Assembly: GCA_029204225.1 (NCBI GenBank)
Contig: CM055096.1
Location: 45,971,346 to 46,035,345, forward strand
From: Diphasiastrum complanatum
Taxonomy: Eukaryota; Streptophyta; Lycopodiopsida; Lycopodiales; Lycopodiaceae
Direction: 5' to 3'
DNA length: 64,000 nucleotides
The first letter of the stretch is position 1, and each line of letters begins with the position of its first letter. The translations under genes and the position numbers were made by a program. Below, in pieces: positions 31,582 to 42,095 of the stretch. The notes below the pieces were generated by a model. That model did no database searches and was not told the origin of the DNA. It saw only the letters and a list, made by a program, of their open reading frames with translations.

Positions 31582-32080
31582 GAATGTTTAGAATAGATGG
31601 GGTCTAGCCGTATGTGGCTGACTGTTGTTATGTAATTTTTGGCAGTACATGAGGCAACATTTAGTGTCTTACATAGTGTAAAGAACAGCCCTAGCCGTAT
31701 ATGGCGGGAATACGTATTGTAATTTTAATACATCTGATGAATTAATGTACGGTGTGTTTTTTGTGCAACGCGTGCCTGGTGTATTGCAATGTAATATGTG
31801 TGTTTATGAAATGCTATAAAGGGGGTTGTATTTCTGTGTTGTGCATCTACTATCAATCTCTGCAGTTGAAACTAATTGTAATTACGCACATACCATTCGA
31901 AATAAAATTGAAAACAGAGCATAACAATTACAAATCGACAAATACAAAATGTGCAACGAATAAAGTACGTCCAACACTGAATATAATATGGAAAATGGTC
32001 TGAATACAGTGTTCGACCATCTGGCTGCCAAACATGGAACATGATATCAAACTGCTAAAAATAAAATAACAGAGCTACAA
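31582..32080. other. Accessory-gene 3' region
   Basis: Homologous to 38642-39155 (AGCCGTATGTGGC, TATGTAATTTT, GTGTTTGTGAAATGC, ACACATACC/ACATAGAATTCGA). Likely 3' UTRs of the two convergent genes. Confidence 0.55.
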
Positions 32081-32081
32081 T

Positions 32082-32155
32082 CAATGCTCTGGCTCTAACT
32101 CAGACGAATGCTTCGGAGACAACTCAGGGCCCCGAGCTGACTCTCGCAACGGATT
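32082..32155 (-). pseudogene. hAT transposase C-terminal scrap
   Basis: Minus-strand LRESARGPELSPKHSSELEP then EH, stop, nearly identical to the transposase end at 39158-39238. It is cut at 32155. Confidence 0.6.
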
Positions 32156-32230
32156 GGAATTAACTTCACCGCAGAACAACTGGCCATGGTCCGGGAAAGG
32201 GTTCGTCGTCATCGGGCCAGCCAGTAGGTC
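32155..32230 (+). pseudogene. Accessory-protein scrap
   Basis: It reads GINFTAEQLAMVRERVRRHR then ASQ, stop, matching GMNFTRRQLIMARERAAARR of the accessory protein. Inserted or rearranged next to the transposase scrap. Confidence 0.55.
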
Positions 32231-32235
32231 TTTTG

Positions 32236-33919
32236 GTTCCCTGTACTGAACGACATTTATGATGACCATCCACTCTTCTGGTGACCATTCACTCCCTGTA
32301 GTGAATGGCACGGTTTTGATGACCATTCACCACTATTAGCAGCAGTTTTGTTGCAGTTGTTTTCATCGTGCTACGGAATCGGGGACGCGGACCACACAAA
32401 CACCTCAAAACGCGCTAAAATGTTGGCCTTTTGTTCGGTTTAGGGTTTAGGGTTTGGGGAACAAAAAAGGAGGATACCAAAGATACTGTTGAGCAAGATT
32501 CTGATGATGACGAGGAGTACAAGCCTTCAGTTAGCCAGGAAGAAGAGAAGATCAGAGAGGGAGTCTGACAGATCCCCTATATAGAACTAGACACTATAGC
32601 TCAAGCTAGCAATAGGGTCGTCAAGCTACTAGTAGTTTGTGGAACTGCTATTCCCATATTATAATGGAAAGCCAAGGGGGATTATTTTGGAATCAATGTT
32701 TAAAATGATTAAAGTTAATTTATATTTTATTAGTACAAGAGGTGCCCCAGTCATCATCATAACTAACTACATCCTTTGAATAAAACGAAAGAACTACATC
32801 CCCCTAGTGCACAAAACCTAGACTCCATAGCTCGAGCAAATAGTAGGACTCGTGAGCTACTAGTAGTTAGGAACATTTGTCACACGGGAACTACTAATCC
32901 CATACGTAAAAGTTTCCCCCTAAAATTTTGAATGAAACTAGAAATCCATTTCATAGTTGAAAAGTCGCGTTTACAAAACTTACATGCACCCAGAACACTA
33001 CAAAAGTCCATGAAAATTTGGTTCATAAGACTTACAATCATTTTGGAAAGGGTAACTAATCTTTTTCTTTCCTCCAGTTTTATGTAAGACAATGTCCAGA
33101 AACCACTATTTTCTTACTATTACTGCTTTTTAAGGTTCCATTTCTCCCTATCGAGTTTGCCATAGTTTCTCAAATGACCCTTAACACAAAAATAGGTTAC
33201 CAGAAAGATCATTCTCCAACACTTCTTGTATTGGGTCCACGACTAATTGAAATAGAGTTCTGTAAGAGCTGAAGACTAATGATTCCCAATGTGAGAATTC
33301 AAGTTGCGAGCTTTATGTCTTGTTATCGAAGCATCCTCTCTCATGACTTTTCTGGTCTCCAGGGATGGATGTGATCTTGTCATTTCTCATTAGACTTTCC
33401 CTCGGTCTTTATCAACTTAGTTCCTATAGTCTTTGCAAGCTTTTGCTGGCTGCAACATTCATGTTGGCCACTTTGTTCACACAACAAAAACAAATAAAGA
33501 ACTAATCTTAAAAAAGGCTAGTGGTGTCAAGGGGAACAAAGTCATTATTTGCAACTGCAACAAAGATCATAGCCTCAAATAGGATAATAGACCAATCTAA
33601 GTTGTACCGGAACAACATTTTTTACCCTAAGTGTTCTAGAATGCAGCATTTTAGAACACCAAAACCTAAAAACAACACTCAAATTTATTTTCTTCAAATG
33701 GATTTAATCTGGAGTTGTGCCCTTTTCAAAAGCTTTTTTGAGCAGCATGGTTGGGCAATGTTGGCAAGAGGAGCCCTTATCTCATTCCATTCCCCACAAA
33801 TGTTCTTACCCAAACTTGCTCCACTTTGGCCTAAGAGTCAAATTGGAGCATGTGGTGTCTTAAACACGCAAAATGATGCACCACGCATACACGTGCAGCA
33901 AGACGGATGTCCTAGATAG
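32236..33919. other. Mostly non-coding; short telomere-like repeat
   Basis: About three TTTAGGG-type units (32439-32459) lie near the start. Three copies of a GGTGACCATTCACT-like unit lie at 32256-32330. Later open stretches (for example 33521-33919) match nothing I recognise. Confidence 0.4.
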
Positions 33920-34160
33920 GTGAACTTTAATGACTCTGCTCTTACCTGCAACACTGCAGCACGGTAAACACACATTGAGGCTCTTGTGAATGACAAGATT
34001 TTTGCAAAGCTTTATCGTGAGATGGCACATAAGGAGACGAGGCATTGTAGAATCACTAGGTCCATGGCTAGGGCAAAGGTAGAGGCTACAAGAGATGAGG
34101 GTGGTGATGAGGCCGAGAAGGGAGAGCTGTGGATAAGATGGACATTGATGAGGATATAGA
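33920..34160 (+). other. Open stretch of unknown origin
   Basis: Plus-strand reading with a single stop: VNFNDSALTCNTAAR, stop, THIEALVNDKIFAKLYREMA and RITRSMARAKVEATRDEG. The Lys/Glu-rich composition looks coding and TE-like, but no family can be named. Confidence 0.3.
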
Positions 34161-34400
34161 TTAGGGTGTTTGTTCTGAGGGATGGTATGTTGACTCATAG
34201 GCAAAGACATGGCCTGAGCTTGCATTGCCTATGTGCAAAGGCAAGGACAAGCCAGGGGGTTCTTGTCAAGTTAGCCTCATGGATTTGCATGTTGGGCTGG
34301 GGAAATCTCAGGTACATAGCAACATCTTACAGAGGCAAAGGCATAGGGACAGCGGGCATGGGCTCACATTCCTCTTGAGGATGCACCCTCATCTGTCTCC

Positions 34401-36974
34401 TCATCCACTAATGATAGTAAGACAGAGAGCTGCAAAACTAGTCGTCTCGTCTGAATCATATGTGGGCGCATCATCAGAGGAGGGCAATGGAACGTCAGCA
34501 GGGAGGGTGGTGGTCTCATCGGCATCGGCATCATCCTCGGGCTTACCCCGCAGAGCACGCCGAGCGGCATCGCCTGGATCAACCTCTGGCTCTGGCTCAT
34601 GATCTGCCGCTGCAACCAGGCACTCATCGGGATTGACCTGCACAAGTCAATCATTCGTGAGAATAGCCGAAGCAACCGTGAGGGCATTAAACTGAATGTC
34701 TTAAACCAATACGAAAGCAAAACGACAGAGCAACGAAATATACCTGCAGCAGTAGGGCGCGTGCGCCTCCTGCCCTCATGCTCTTCGTGATGCGTCGAAC
34801 CACTCTGGTGTTGGTGTTGCAATACCACAAGTCATTGCATCGCTCCATCGTCAGACGGTTCCGCCTGTTCGTGTGAACAAGGCTAAACGCTGACCAGTTC
34901 CGCTCGCACACGCAATAGTCCTGCATTAATTGGCAACAACTCGAGTGAGTACCGACCTTGTAGAGAAAATGCGAAAACTGGTTGGATGAATGAGATTAGA
35001 CAACATGCCTGTGAAAGGACTCGGAGCGCGAGCGTCCTCAGGTCTGGCTGCCCGGCATCGTAGCTCTTCCACCATGATACAGGCAAGAGCCTGTTCTCTC
35101 GAACACATGCAAGGTCCTCGCGGAACAGCCCCAAAGAGTGCCTGCAGTTGAGCAACGATATGCTTGAGTACACTTGAGCCCGCGTAGGGAAATTGAATGA
35201 ACGACAGCGTACGATAGATCAAGAGTTTACCTGTAACCAAGCCTCTGCACCTCGAGCCTGTTGCGGACACCAATGTCGATACTGAGGAGGCGGATGTACG
35301 CAAACCAGTCCGCAAGCAACTCTGCATCATTGTACTACCTCTCGCTCTGAAACAGCGGATGCAGTATGTGGGCCACACTGTGAATGGGCTGATGAAGATT
35401 ATCCCATCGCCGCTGCCACAAGCGCTTGATAGGCTCCAACCTGTGGACCAAACCACGTGAGGCAACAGTTACATACCATCGTGTTGCGGCAGCAAGACGA
35501 AACAGAGTGCGAAATGGAAGTAAGGATGGTGAGACGGAAAAAAGTTATACCTGGCAGGGTCCAGCTCAGAACGCTGGAGAGACTCGCCTATGCGGTCCAT
35601 GAACTCGTAAATGAGGCCCATCGTGCACCCCTCGCGATCAACGAGCCTCAGAACAGAGTAGATGGGGCGCATGACGTCCATCAGCTGCTGCATATCCACC
35701 CAGAAAGGCTCCATGAATAAGATGTCGTGGAAGGCCAAGCCCTCTGGGGTCGTGGACAGGTCCATGGCGATGAACTCTGCCGAAGTGGCCATGTGCCGCA
35801 ATTCACCCTTGAGCTTGTGTAGCTGCTCAAGCATGATGAACTGGTAGGCAAAGCGGGTGCGAGCAGGCTTCTTCAAGTCGAGCCTGCATTGACAAACGGA
35901 ATGAGAGGCACACATGAAACAAGCAAAAACTAAAGAAGCATCTTGAACGAGCCAAAAAAATCGTAGCAACTTACCTGCTGAATGTGCGGAAAAGGGCCGT
36001 CATGCGGCGCTTGCGTGTGACGAAGTCCACAACCGCAAGTGCCCTCGTGAGAATGTCACTGACCCAAGGCAAGCGCCCGATGGAATGCAGGAGGAGGTCC
36101 AGTGAGTGTGAGGCACATGGAGTCCAGACAATGGAGGGGTAGTCTGCCATAAGAAGCTCCCCCATACCGCGGCAGTTGGACGCATTATCCGTCACAACCT
36201 TTCGCGATACGTTCACACGATTAGTTCACAGCTTGGAAACACATTGCAATCAATCGAAAACTACGCAAAACTATTGTATCAGCATCAAGCAGTAAATGAC
36301 CAAGCAACTAGTGAAAGAAGATTATACCTGGACAATGCGCTGTGGCCCGACCTCCTCTATCGCTGCGCGAATGATGCCGTAAATGTACTCGGCCGAGTGC
36401 ACTCTCCCTGCCTTGGAGGCGTCGATGCTGCGCAGGAACATGGAACCGTAACAACTAGAAACAATCACGTTGATGAGTGGACGTCTGCGACGATCAGTCC
36501 ACCCATCAGCCATGATGGAACAGCCGTATCCACCCCAAGCCTCATGCAGTGCGGCCAGTCTCTCTCTGACTGATGCAACCCGGTCCTGGAGCAAAGGGCC
36601 TCATAGTGCGTCGGCTGTGGGTGGTGTGTAGCCGGGCCTGCAGACTGCAACTTTCGAGATAGCCTCTCGAAAGATGCGGGATGATGCCATGATAAAGGGG
36701 AGGTTCAGGTCATAGAACATCTGTGCTATGGTCCTGGTGGCCTCTCTGTGCTGCCCCTCTCTGAAAGATCCCGGCATGGACATTTGTCCTCTCCGCAACG
36801 GGGATGACCATAAAATGCCGATCCCGTAGCGTCCCCCCGTGGGTCGGACTCGCAACCCCCCCAGATGTGCTCGAACCCGAGAGGCGTTCCCTGTGAACTG
36901 CCTTCGACAAAAAGGGCAACGCCACTTTTTGTCGAGCATCACCTCCACCTCATCCCAAATGGGACGAGCAGCCA

Positions 36975-36975
<1 letters not shown>
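34401..36975 (-). pseudogene. hAT transposase H5, seven exons, two stops
   Basis: Divergent relative of the H1-H3 transposase with all introns visible. Exons are 36975-36328, 36198-35975, 35883-35551, 35440-35231, 35172-35009, 34920-34744 and 34637-34401. Introns are GT-AG, except the fifth, which has a GC donor (CAG/GCATGT). The BED finger is CPFCRRQF...RVRAHL (about 36905-36870). The core is YGCSIMADGWTDRRRRPLIN, VVTDNASNC (36190), TPCASHSLDLLL (36110), LWQRRWDNLHQPIHSVAHIL and the hATC-like CERNWSAFSLVHTNRRNRL (about 34895). The tail is acidic without AT-hooks. Defects: in-frame TGA at 36601-36603, TAG at 35335-35337, and probably a shift in the linker near 36860. Otherwise well kept, so a recently dead copy. 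Confidence 0.8.
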
Positions 36976-37045
<70 letters not shown>

Positions 37046-37310
37046 GAAGCACGCAAATCCAATCTCTCTCTCCCACCCTGAACCCTAAACCCCAAGCACC
37101 CTTAAACCTAAATCCTAAACTCACACACACACTGTGCACACACACAAATCCTCTCTCTCTCTGTCCCTCACACTCTCTGTCTCTTCCTCTCTCTCTCTCC
37201 ACACACACACAACTGTATGCACACAAATCAACAATATCTTTTCACACACACACACACAACCCATCACACACACCCACACAAACACCATCTCTCTCTCTCC
37301 TTTCGCTGCT
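36976..37310 (+). repeat. (TC)n and (AC)n microsatellites with CCCTAAACC motifs
   Basis: (TC)n 36976-37028, (AC)n 37027-37045, then mixed TC/AC blocks to 37305 and CCCTAAAC motifs at about 37083. It lies in the 5' UTR/promoter position of H5 (minus strand). Confidence 0.85.
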
Positions 37311-37365
37311 CTCGGGTTCTGCGGACTGTCCACAGGGCCCGCGTCCTTTTGTTTTTTTTTGTTTT

Positions 37366-37745
37366 TAAAACGCGTCCGAGGCTCGAACGTGACGCGTCTA
37401 ACCCCGCGTCCGGGGGTCGGACGTGTCCGGGTCCAGGCGTCGGACGCGGGCACTTCGGCCCGGACCCTCATGTCTGACAAGGATGAGGGTCCGGGCCGGA
37501 TTGGTCGCGTCCGCGTCCGGCGTCTGGACCCGGACGTGTCCGACCCCCGAAAGCGGGGTCGGACGCGTCCAATTTAAAAAAAAAAAAAAAAAAGGATGCG
37601 TCCGAGGGCCCGGACACGTCCGGGGGTCCGGATGCCATAAGTTTTTTGATTTTTTTTTAAAAAAAAAATTAAAAAAAATTTAGAGAAAAAAAAAAAATGG
37701 ACGCGTCCAAACGTGGACGCGCGTCCGCATCCGCCATCCGCTTCC
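37366..37745. repeat. G-type fold-back module between H5 and H3
   Basis: The left arm (37366-37475) ends CCGGACCCTCATGTCTG and would be the outer end of H5. The right arm (37485-37745) begins GATGAGGGTCCGGGCCGG. Both are rich in GGACGCGTCC with poly-A/T blocks. The right arm ends CCGCTTCCT at the (TA)n bordering H3. Confidence 0.65.
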
Positions 37746-38116
37746 TTATATATACATATCATAGTGTCCCTTGGTACCGCTGGTATGGTACCGCCGGTAC
37801 GGTACCGCCCTGTGATCCGCGGTACTAGAGCGGTACCATTCTTAATATTTTTTTTTTCTTAATATTTTTAATATTTAATTGTTGCCTATTACCTACCAAA
37901 ATAGGTCAAAAAAATGGAAAAAAAGGGGTTCTGGGTGTAAAAAAAGAGGGTACAGTACATGGTGCAGAGGACTGGTGCAACAACACATGGGCACTGTGGG
38001 TGAGAGACCATGGGGCCAATGGGAGAGCAACACAGGGGGGGAGCATCACATGGGTTTAGGGTACAGAGGCACATGGAGGGGTGATGGGGATCCACATGGC
38101 CGATCAGGCTGTGGGG

Positions 38117-38123
38117 ATAAATA
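38117..38123 (+). promoter_or_regulatory. TATA box of the accessory gene in H3
   Basis: ATAAATA within GGCTGTGGGGATAAATAAGC, conserved with the two copies in H4. Confidence 0.5.
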
Positions 38124-38296
38124 AGCACTCAGAATGCCATTTTGATCGGCATTTTCAAAGGCTGTGAGAGAGCTAGTGATAGACAGTGAGAGAGCAAACG
38201 AGAGCCGGTGACAGGCTGTGAGAGGCTATTTAAGAGCCAGGGTGTTGTGAGAGGGTGTTCGAGGAGCAGGGTGTTGTGAGGAGAAGGTCGATCGAG

Positions 38297-38641
38297 ATGG
38301 CAGAGCGCATACCACCGAAGCCCGAGGGAGAAGCCAGGAGGAAGCTCGAGGAAGATATCCGAAGGCACAACGAAAGACATCGGAAGCAAGAGGCAGACAT
38401 TGCAGAGATGCTGTGACAAACTCGGGAGAGACACCCAGAGCTGCAGATCCCCGCCCCCGCTGTGGCCCCTGCCCCCACTGTCGAGCTGGATTTGGATGAG
38501 CACATCGAAATGAACTTCACACGGCAGCAACTCATCATGGTCAGGGAAAGGGCGGCCAGACGTCGGGCTAACCAGGAGGCAGAGCGAGAGCGACAGAACA
38601 ATGTACCTGACGAGGGCGAGGAGTCGATGGAGGATCAGTAG
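38297..38641 (+). pseudogene. hAT accessory protein in H3, one nonsense codon
   Basis: Same protein as at 31216 (MAERIPPKPEGEARRKLEED, then NFTRQQLIMVRERAARRR). TGA at 38414-38416 (codon 40) replaces CGA of the H4 copy, a CpG C-to-T change. Otherwise open to the TAG at 38639. The copy is 6 codons shorter in the second half (AAWANR missing). The gene points towards the transposase with about 500 bp of shared 3' region between them. Confidence 0.65.
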
Positions 38642-39155
38642 GCATGTTTAGAATAGATAAGGTCCAGCCGTATGTGGCAGATTGTTGCTATGTAATTTTC
38701 GGCAGTTTAGAGTGCGGCAAAGAACTAGATAGCTACTTAAAAAAAGGACGGGATATGTGATGTTATCTTGATACAACGGTAGAATAAATACGTAGTTGTT
38801 TTTTGTACAACGCGAGCCTGGTCATGTGAAATGCAATCTTTGTATTTTTCTAAACGCAAATGTGATACATGTGTTTGTGAAATGCAGTTTGGGGTGTAGG
38901 TGTAATTGATGTGCTCATTATGTAGGTGCATTTATGTGAAGCTATCATTCACTTCAATCGAAATTAGTTGAAAATAAGATTCACACACGCACATAGAATT
39001 CGACATAAAATTGAAAATACAGCATCACATGTACAGAGCGACATACGCACAATGTGCAGCAAATAAAGTACGCCAAACACTATATATAATATGAAAAATG
39101 ATCCGAGTACAATGGTAGACCGTCTGCTAGAGACAAACTACTGAAACTAAAATAA

Positions 39156-41490
39156 CAGAGCCACAATCAATGCTCTGGCTCTGACTCAGACGAATGCTCC
39201 GGAGACAACTCAGGGCCCCGAGCTGACTCTCGCAGCCGATATCTCTACCTGTCTGAAACTGGCATGGGCTGTGTGTCCGAGGAGGAGGACTCCTCACTAG
39301 CATCATCCCAGTCTGCCTCCGCATCAGCCCCCAAGCAAGCCAAACCAACAACACCTGCTCCAGCTGGCTGTAATCGTGCACCTCTACCTGTACCTGGAAC
39401 CCTGCGTGGTCTCTCTTCCTTGGCAGTTTCTGTGCCTTGCCTTTCTTGTTCGGTGCACCCTTGGGCCTTCCTGGTCTCTTGCGGACAAGAGGAGCTGTCA
39501 ATGCCTCGTCACCCCCATGCAAATCACCTGGCTGGCTAGGCTGGGCCCAAGCTGTGGAGTGGGTGCTGCCAAAGGAGGAGGATGTGGAGTGGGTGCTGCC
39601 ACTGGGGGAGCAGCTGGAGGAGCCACTGTGGATGTGGACGCTGCAAGAGAAAACCTGGGCACAGATGGTGGCCTGCCATGGAGACCTGGTGCTGCAGAAG
39701 TGGACAGCGATGGAGGGGCTGCAGGCATGAATGGCATCGGTGGCATTGGAGGAGCTGTGCGGCACACATATACCCCCTGAGGAGCTGGAGGAACTGTAGA
39801 CACCTCGTGCGGCTGCTCTGGCTCGGTCTCTGTGTATGGCATGCTGGCAAGAGATGAAGGGGGTGCCCTGACACTCAGCATCTGCTGAGGCTCTGAATCC
39901 AATGTGGCAATCAGGTCGTCCAGCTGGGCATCTGAATACAAATGCTCTGGGCTCTGGGCCTCATCTTGTGCACCATCCCCTAAATCATCCTGTGCATCAT
40001 CCCCTGAATCAACCCGTGCCTCATCCCGTGCCTCATCATGTGCAACCCTGTGGACCCTGCATGGCCTCCCAATCTGTGCAATCAAAGTCATCTGGTGCCT
40101 CCTCTGGTGTGCTGTCGTAGTAACGGCCATGACTCTGTACTGCACGCATCCAAACATCTGCCGGACCGGCATCTAAATCACTCTGCCCTCTATCAAGAGC
40201 CTCCTCCATCATGTCGGCATAGGTAGGTATGCCACTAGCCCCCCCTGTGTGCCCTGCCTGTCTCCCGGTATAACCTGTGCCATGTGCCCCACCTCTGCCA
40301 CGTGATGCACCTGTGACCCCTGCCCGTGGCGTGTGCCCTGCACCTGTATGGTCTGCCTCATCTCTCTCTGAACAGGCAAACACAACCCGAATGGGCTCAT
40401 CCTCATCATGCTCATCCTCTGACATTGGCTCGTCTGCCTCATACAAAGGAGGCTCTCTGTGCCCAAGCCCAAGCTCTCTCTCTCTCTCTCTCATCTCAGC
40501 AAGCTCCCTCTCTCTCTCTGCCATCAACTGTGTGCCCAAGTCATCTGCAGGCATGGGATGGACGTTGTCCGTAGGCAAGTCAACCTGGCGCTCCAAATCA
40601 GATATCTTCGTCTGCAAAGTCAAAATATTGCGTGTCAGGACAACAACTTGATCAAAAACGGCAAACTACATTTTAGTGAGACGTAAACCAACATGCTATG
40701 GGGGAATAGCCCATCACCTGCAATGCACTCGTACTGGTTGGCAACCTCCTGGCAAGACGTGCTTTGGTGCTACAGAACACCAACCGCTCTAGTTGACTCA
40801 CTGACAGCCTGTTTCCTCTCCTTGTGTGAACCAGGGTCCATGTGCTCCAGTTATGCTCACAAACGGAGGCAGCGCAATCCTGTGGTACGTGCAATGAAAT
40901 GCTTCAGCACATGTGCACGGGTGGAACGTCAACGAAATACAGCAAGGGAGGATGAAATGAGATGCATACCTGAGAAAGGACACGCAGTGCAAGACGCTGT
41001 ATGGAGGGATAGGTGCTACCGAACATGGTCCACCAGGTAATGGGGAGCTGCCTCCTCTCTGGATCCTGAGCAGCTGGGTGACCGAACGTGCCCATGTCAA
41101 AACGAAATGCAGCTAGCTCCTCCATGAGTCTGATAGGATCCAAGCCAATGTGTGGACCCACCTTGTAGATGTACTCAAGCCAGTCCGCCTCGAGCTCCCT
41201 GTCTGATATCTGTGTCGGAGAGAGGAAGAGGGGATGCAAGATGTGTGCAACGTTGTGGATACTCCTGTGAAAGTAGTTCCACAACACTGAAAAGATAAAG
41301 AACAATTTCGCTTACCTCTCTGGCTGCAAGATGGGCAGCTGCAGGAATTGTCTGATCCGGTCCATGAGCTCATACAACAGTCCAAGTGTGGACCCCTCGC
41401 TGTCAGCCATGCGGAGCACAATGTAGAGTGGTCGAAGCAGTCCTGACAATGTTTGTGCATCCCTCCAGAACTGGTCTCCCCTCATTTCAG
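39156..41490 (-). pseudogene. hAT transposase C-terminal half (core end, hATC, AT-hook tail)
   Basis: It starts inside the DUF659 core (MRGDQFWRDAQTLSGLLRPL) with no N-terminus. It continues LSPTQISDRELEADWLEY and DMGTFGHPAAQDPERRQLPI. Introns at 40880-40969 and 40612-40717 (both GT-AG) flank the hATC-like exon 40879-40718 (CEHNWSTWTLVHTRRGNRL). The tail exon (from 40611) reads TKISDLERQVDL, a Glu/Arg-rich helix, an acidic block, an RGG-like segment (GASRGRGGAHGTGYTGRQAG), repeated DDAQDDLGDGAQDEA, a Pro/Ala/Ser-rich region and KRPGRPKGAPNKKGK. Frame changes near 40045 and 39520. Lacks the finger and first catalytic residue, so inactive. Confidence 0.75.
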
Positions 41491-41675
41491 AGAAGATCCG
41501 AGGGGGGCGGGTAGATTTAGGTCAAAAAATAATTAAAAAAAATATTAAATATAAAAAATATTATCATATTGTGGTACCGCGGTACCAGTATGGTCCTGCG
41601 GTACCGGGATCCGCGGTACCCAGTACCGCGGGACCTATGATATATATATATATATTATTATATCTATATATATAT

Positions 41676-41790
41676 CATAGATCCAGCGGTACCAGGATCC
41701 GCAGATCCCGGTACCGAGGATCCATACTAATCCGCGGTACCATACTATATGATATTTTTTTTTAAAAAAAAAATTTAAAAAAATAAAATT
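41676..41790. repeat. Solo T-type transposon terminus facing H3
   Basis: CATAGATCCAGCGGTACC at 41676 followed by GGATCC/GGTACC repeats and A/T runs, in reverse orientation to the H3 right end and separated from it by about 36 bp of (TA)n-like sequence. No gene follows. Confidence 0.65.
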
Positions 41791-41794
41791 GAGT

Positions 41795-42095
41795 GGGCAA
41801 TATGGGTATCACAGAACAATCACTTTGCTGCTTTGTAACTTAGCATTTTTCTCATCTTAGGGATGTGGGCATAGGTTCTGCACCCCAACCCCAAGACACT
41901 TCGATGTGTCACCGCAAGTTTCATATAACTGTATGCTTCTTCAAGAGTTAGACCATTCACAGATTTAATAAAGCTTCTATAAAGTGGTAGATAAAGGGGA
42001 GTGCTGGCAGCTCTCCCAAAAGACATTAGGTAATTGTTTGTACTCCTAGCACATTCTTCAATAGTCCTATCCATTTTTTGCTGAGCCATTTTGCT
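41795..42095 (-). pseudogene. Copia integrase C-terminal scrap
   Basis: The minus-strand frame (RTIEECARSTNNYLMSFG, then TLEEAYSYMKLAVTHRSVLG and CRTYAHIPKMRKMLSYKAAK) matches RTIVECARSML...TPEEAFYG...LRVFGCTAYAHIPK..R.KLD.KA of Copia integrases. The remainder of the element is not recognised. Confidence 0.65.

Larger units (their letters stand above)
30127..32235 (+). mobile_element. hAT-related element H4, accessory-gene half
   Basis: It starts with a G-type terminus and continues with leader sequence matching H3 (AAAAGGGGTT..TGTACAGAGG..GGGCACTGTGG). Minisatellites, the accessory gene (31216-31581), its 3' region matching 38640-39155, and a short stretch of the transposase C-terminus in antisense follow. 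The rest of the transposase is deleted. A second accessory-gene scrap follows at 32155-32230. Confidence 0.6.
37760..41639. mobile_element. hAT element H3 (3880 bp) with both termini and two convergent genes
   Basis: Termini CATAGTGTCCCTTGGTACCG (left, 37760) and, reverse-complemented, CATAGGTCCCGCGGTACTGG (right, ending 41639). Each is followed by 70-90 bp of GGTACC/CCGCGG repeats and an AT-rich run. Both outer sides are (TA)n. Inside are the accessory gene on the plus strand (38297-38641) and the transposase C-terminal half on the minus strand (about 41490-39156), tail to tail. The N-terminal half of the transposase is missing: mid-gene sequence joins the 5' UTR at about 41490. Confidence 0.75.

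Noticed and set aside
32439-32459. TTTAGGG units as an interstitial telomere.
   Set aside because: Only about three units; such short runs are common in plant DNA.
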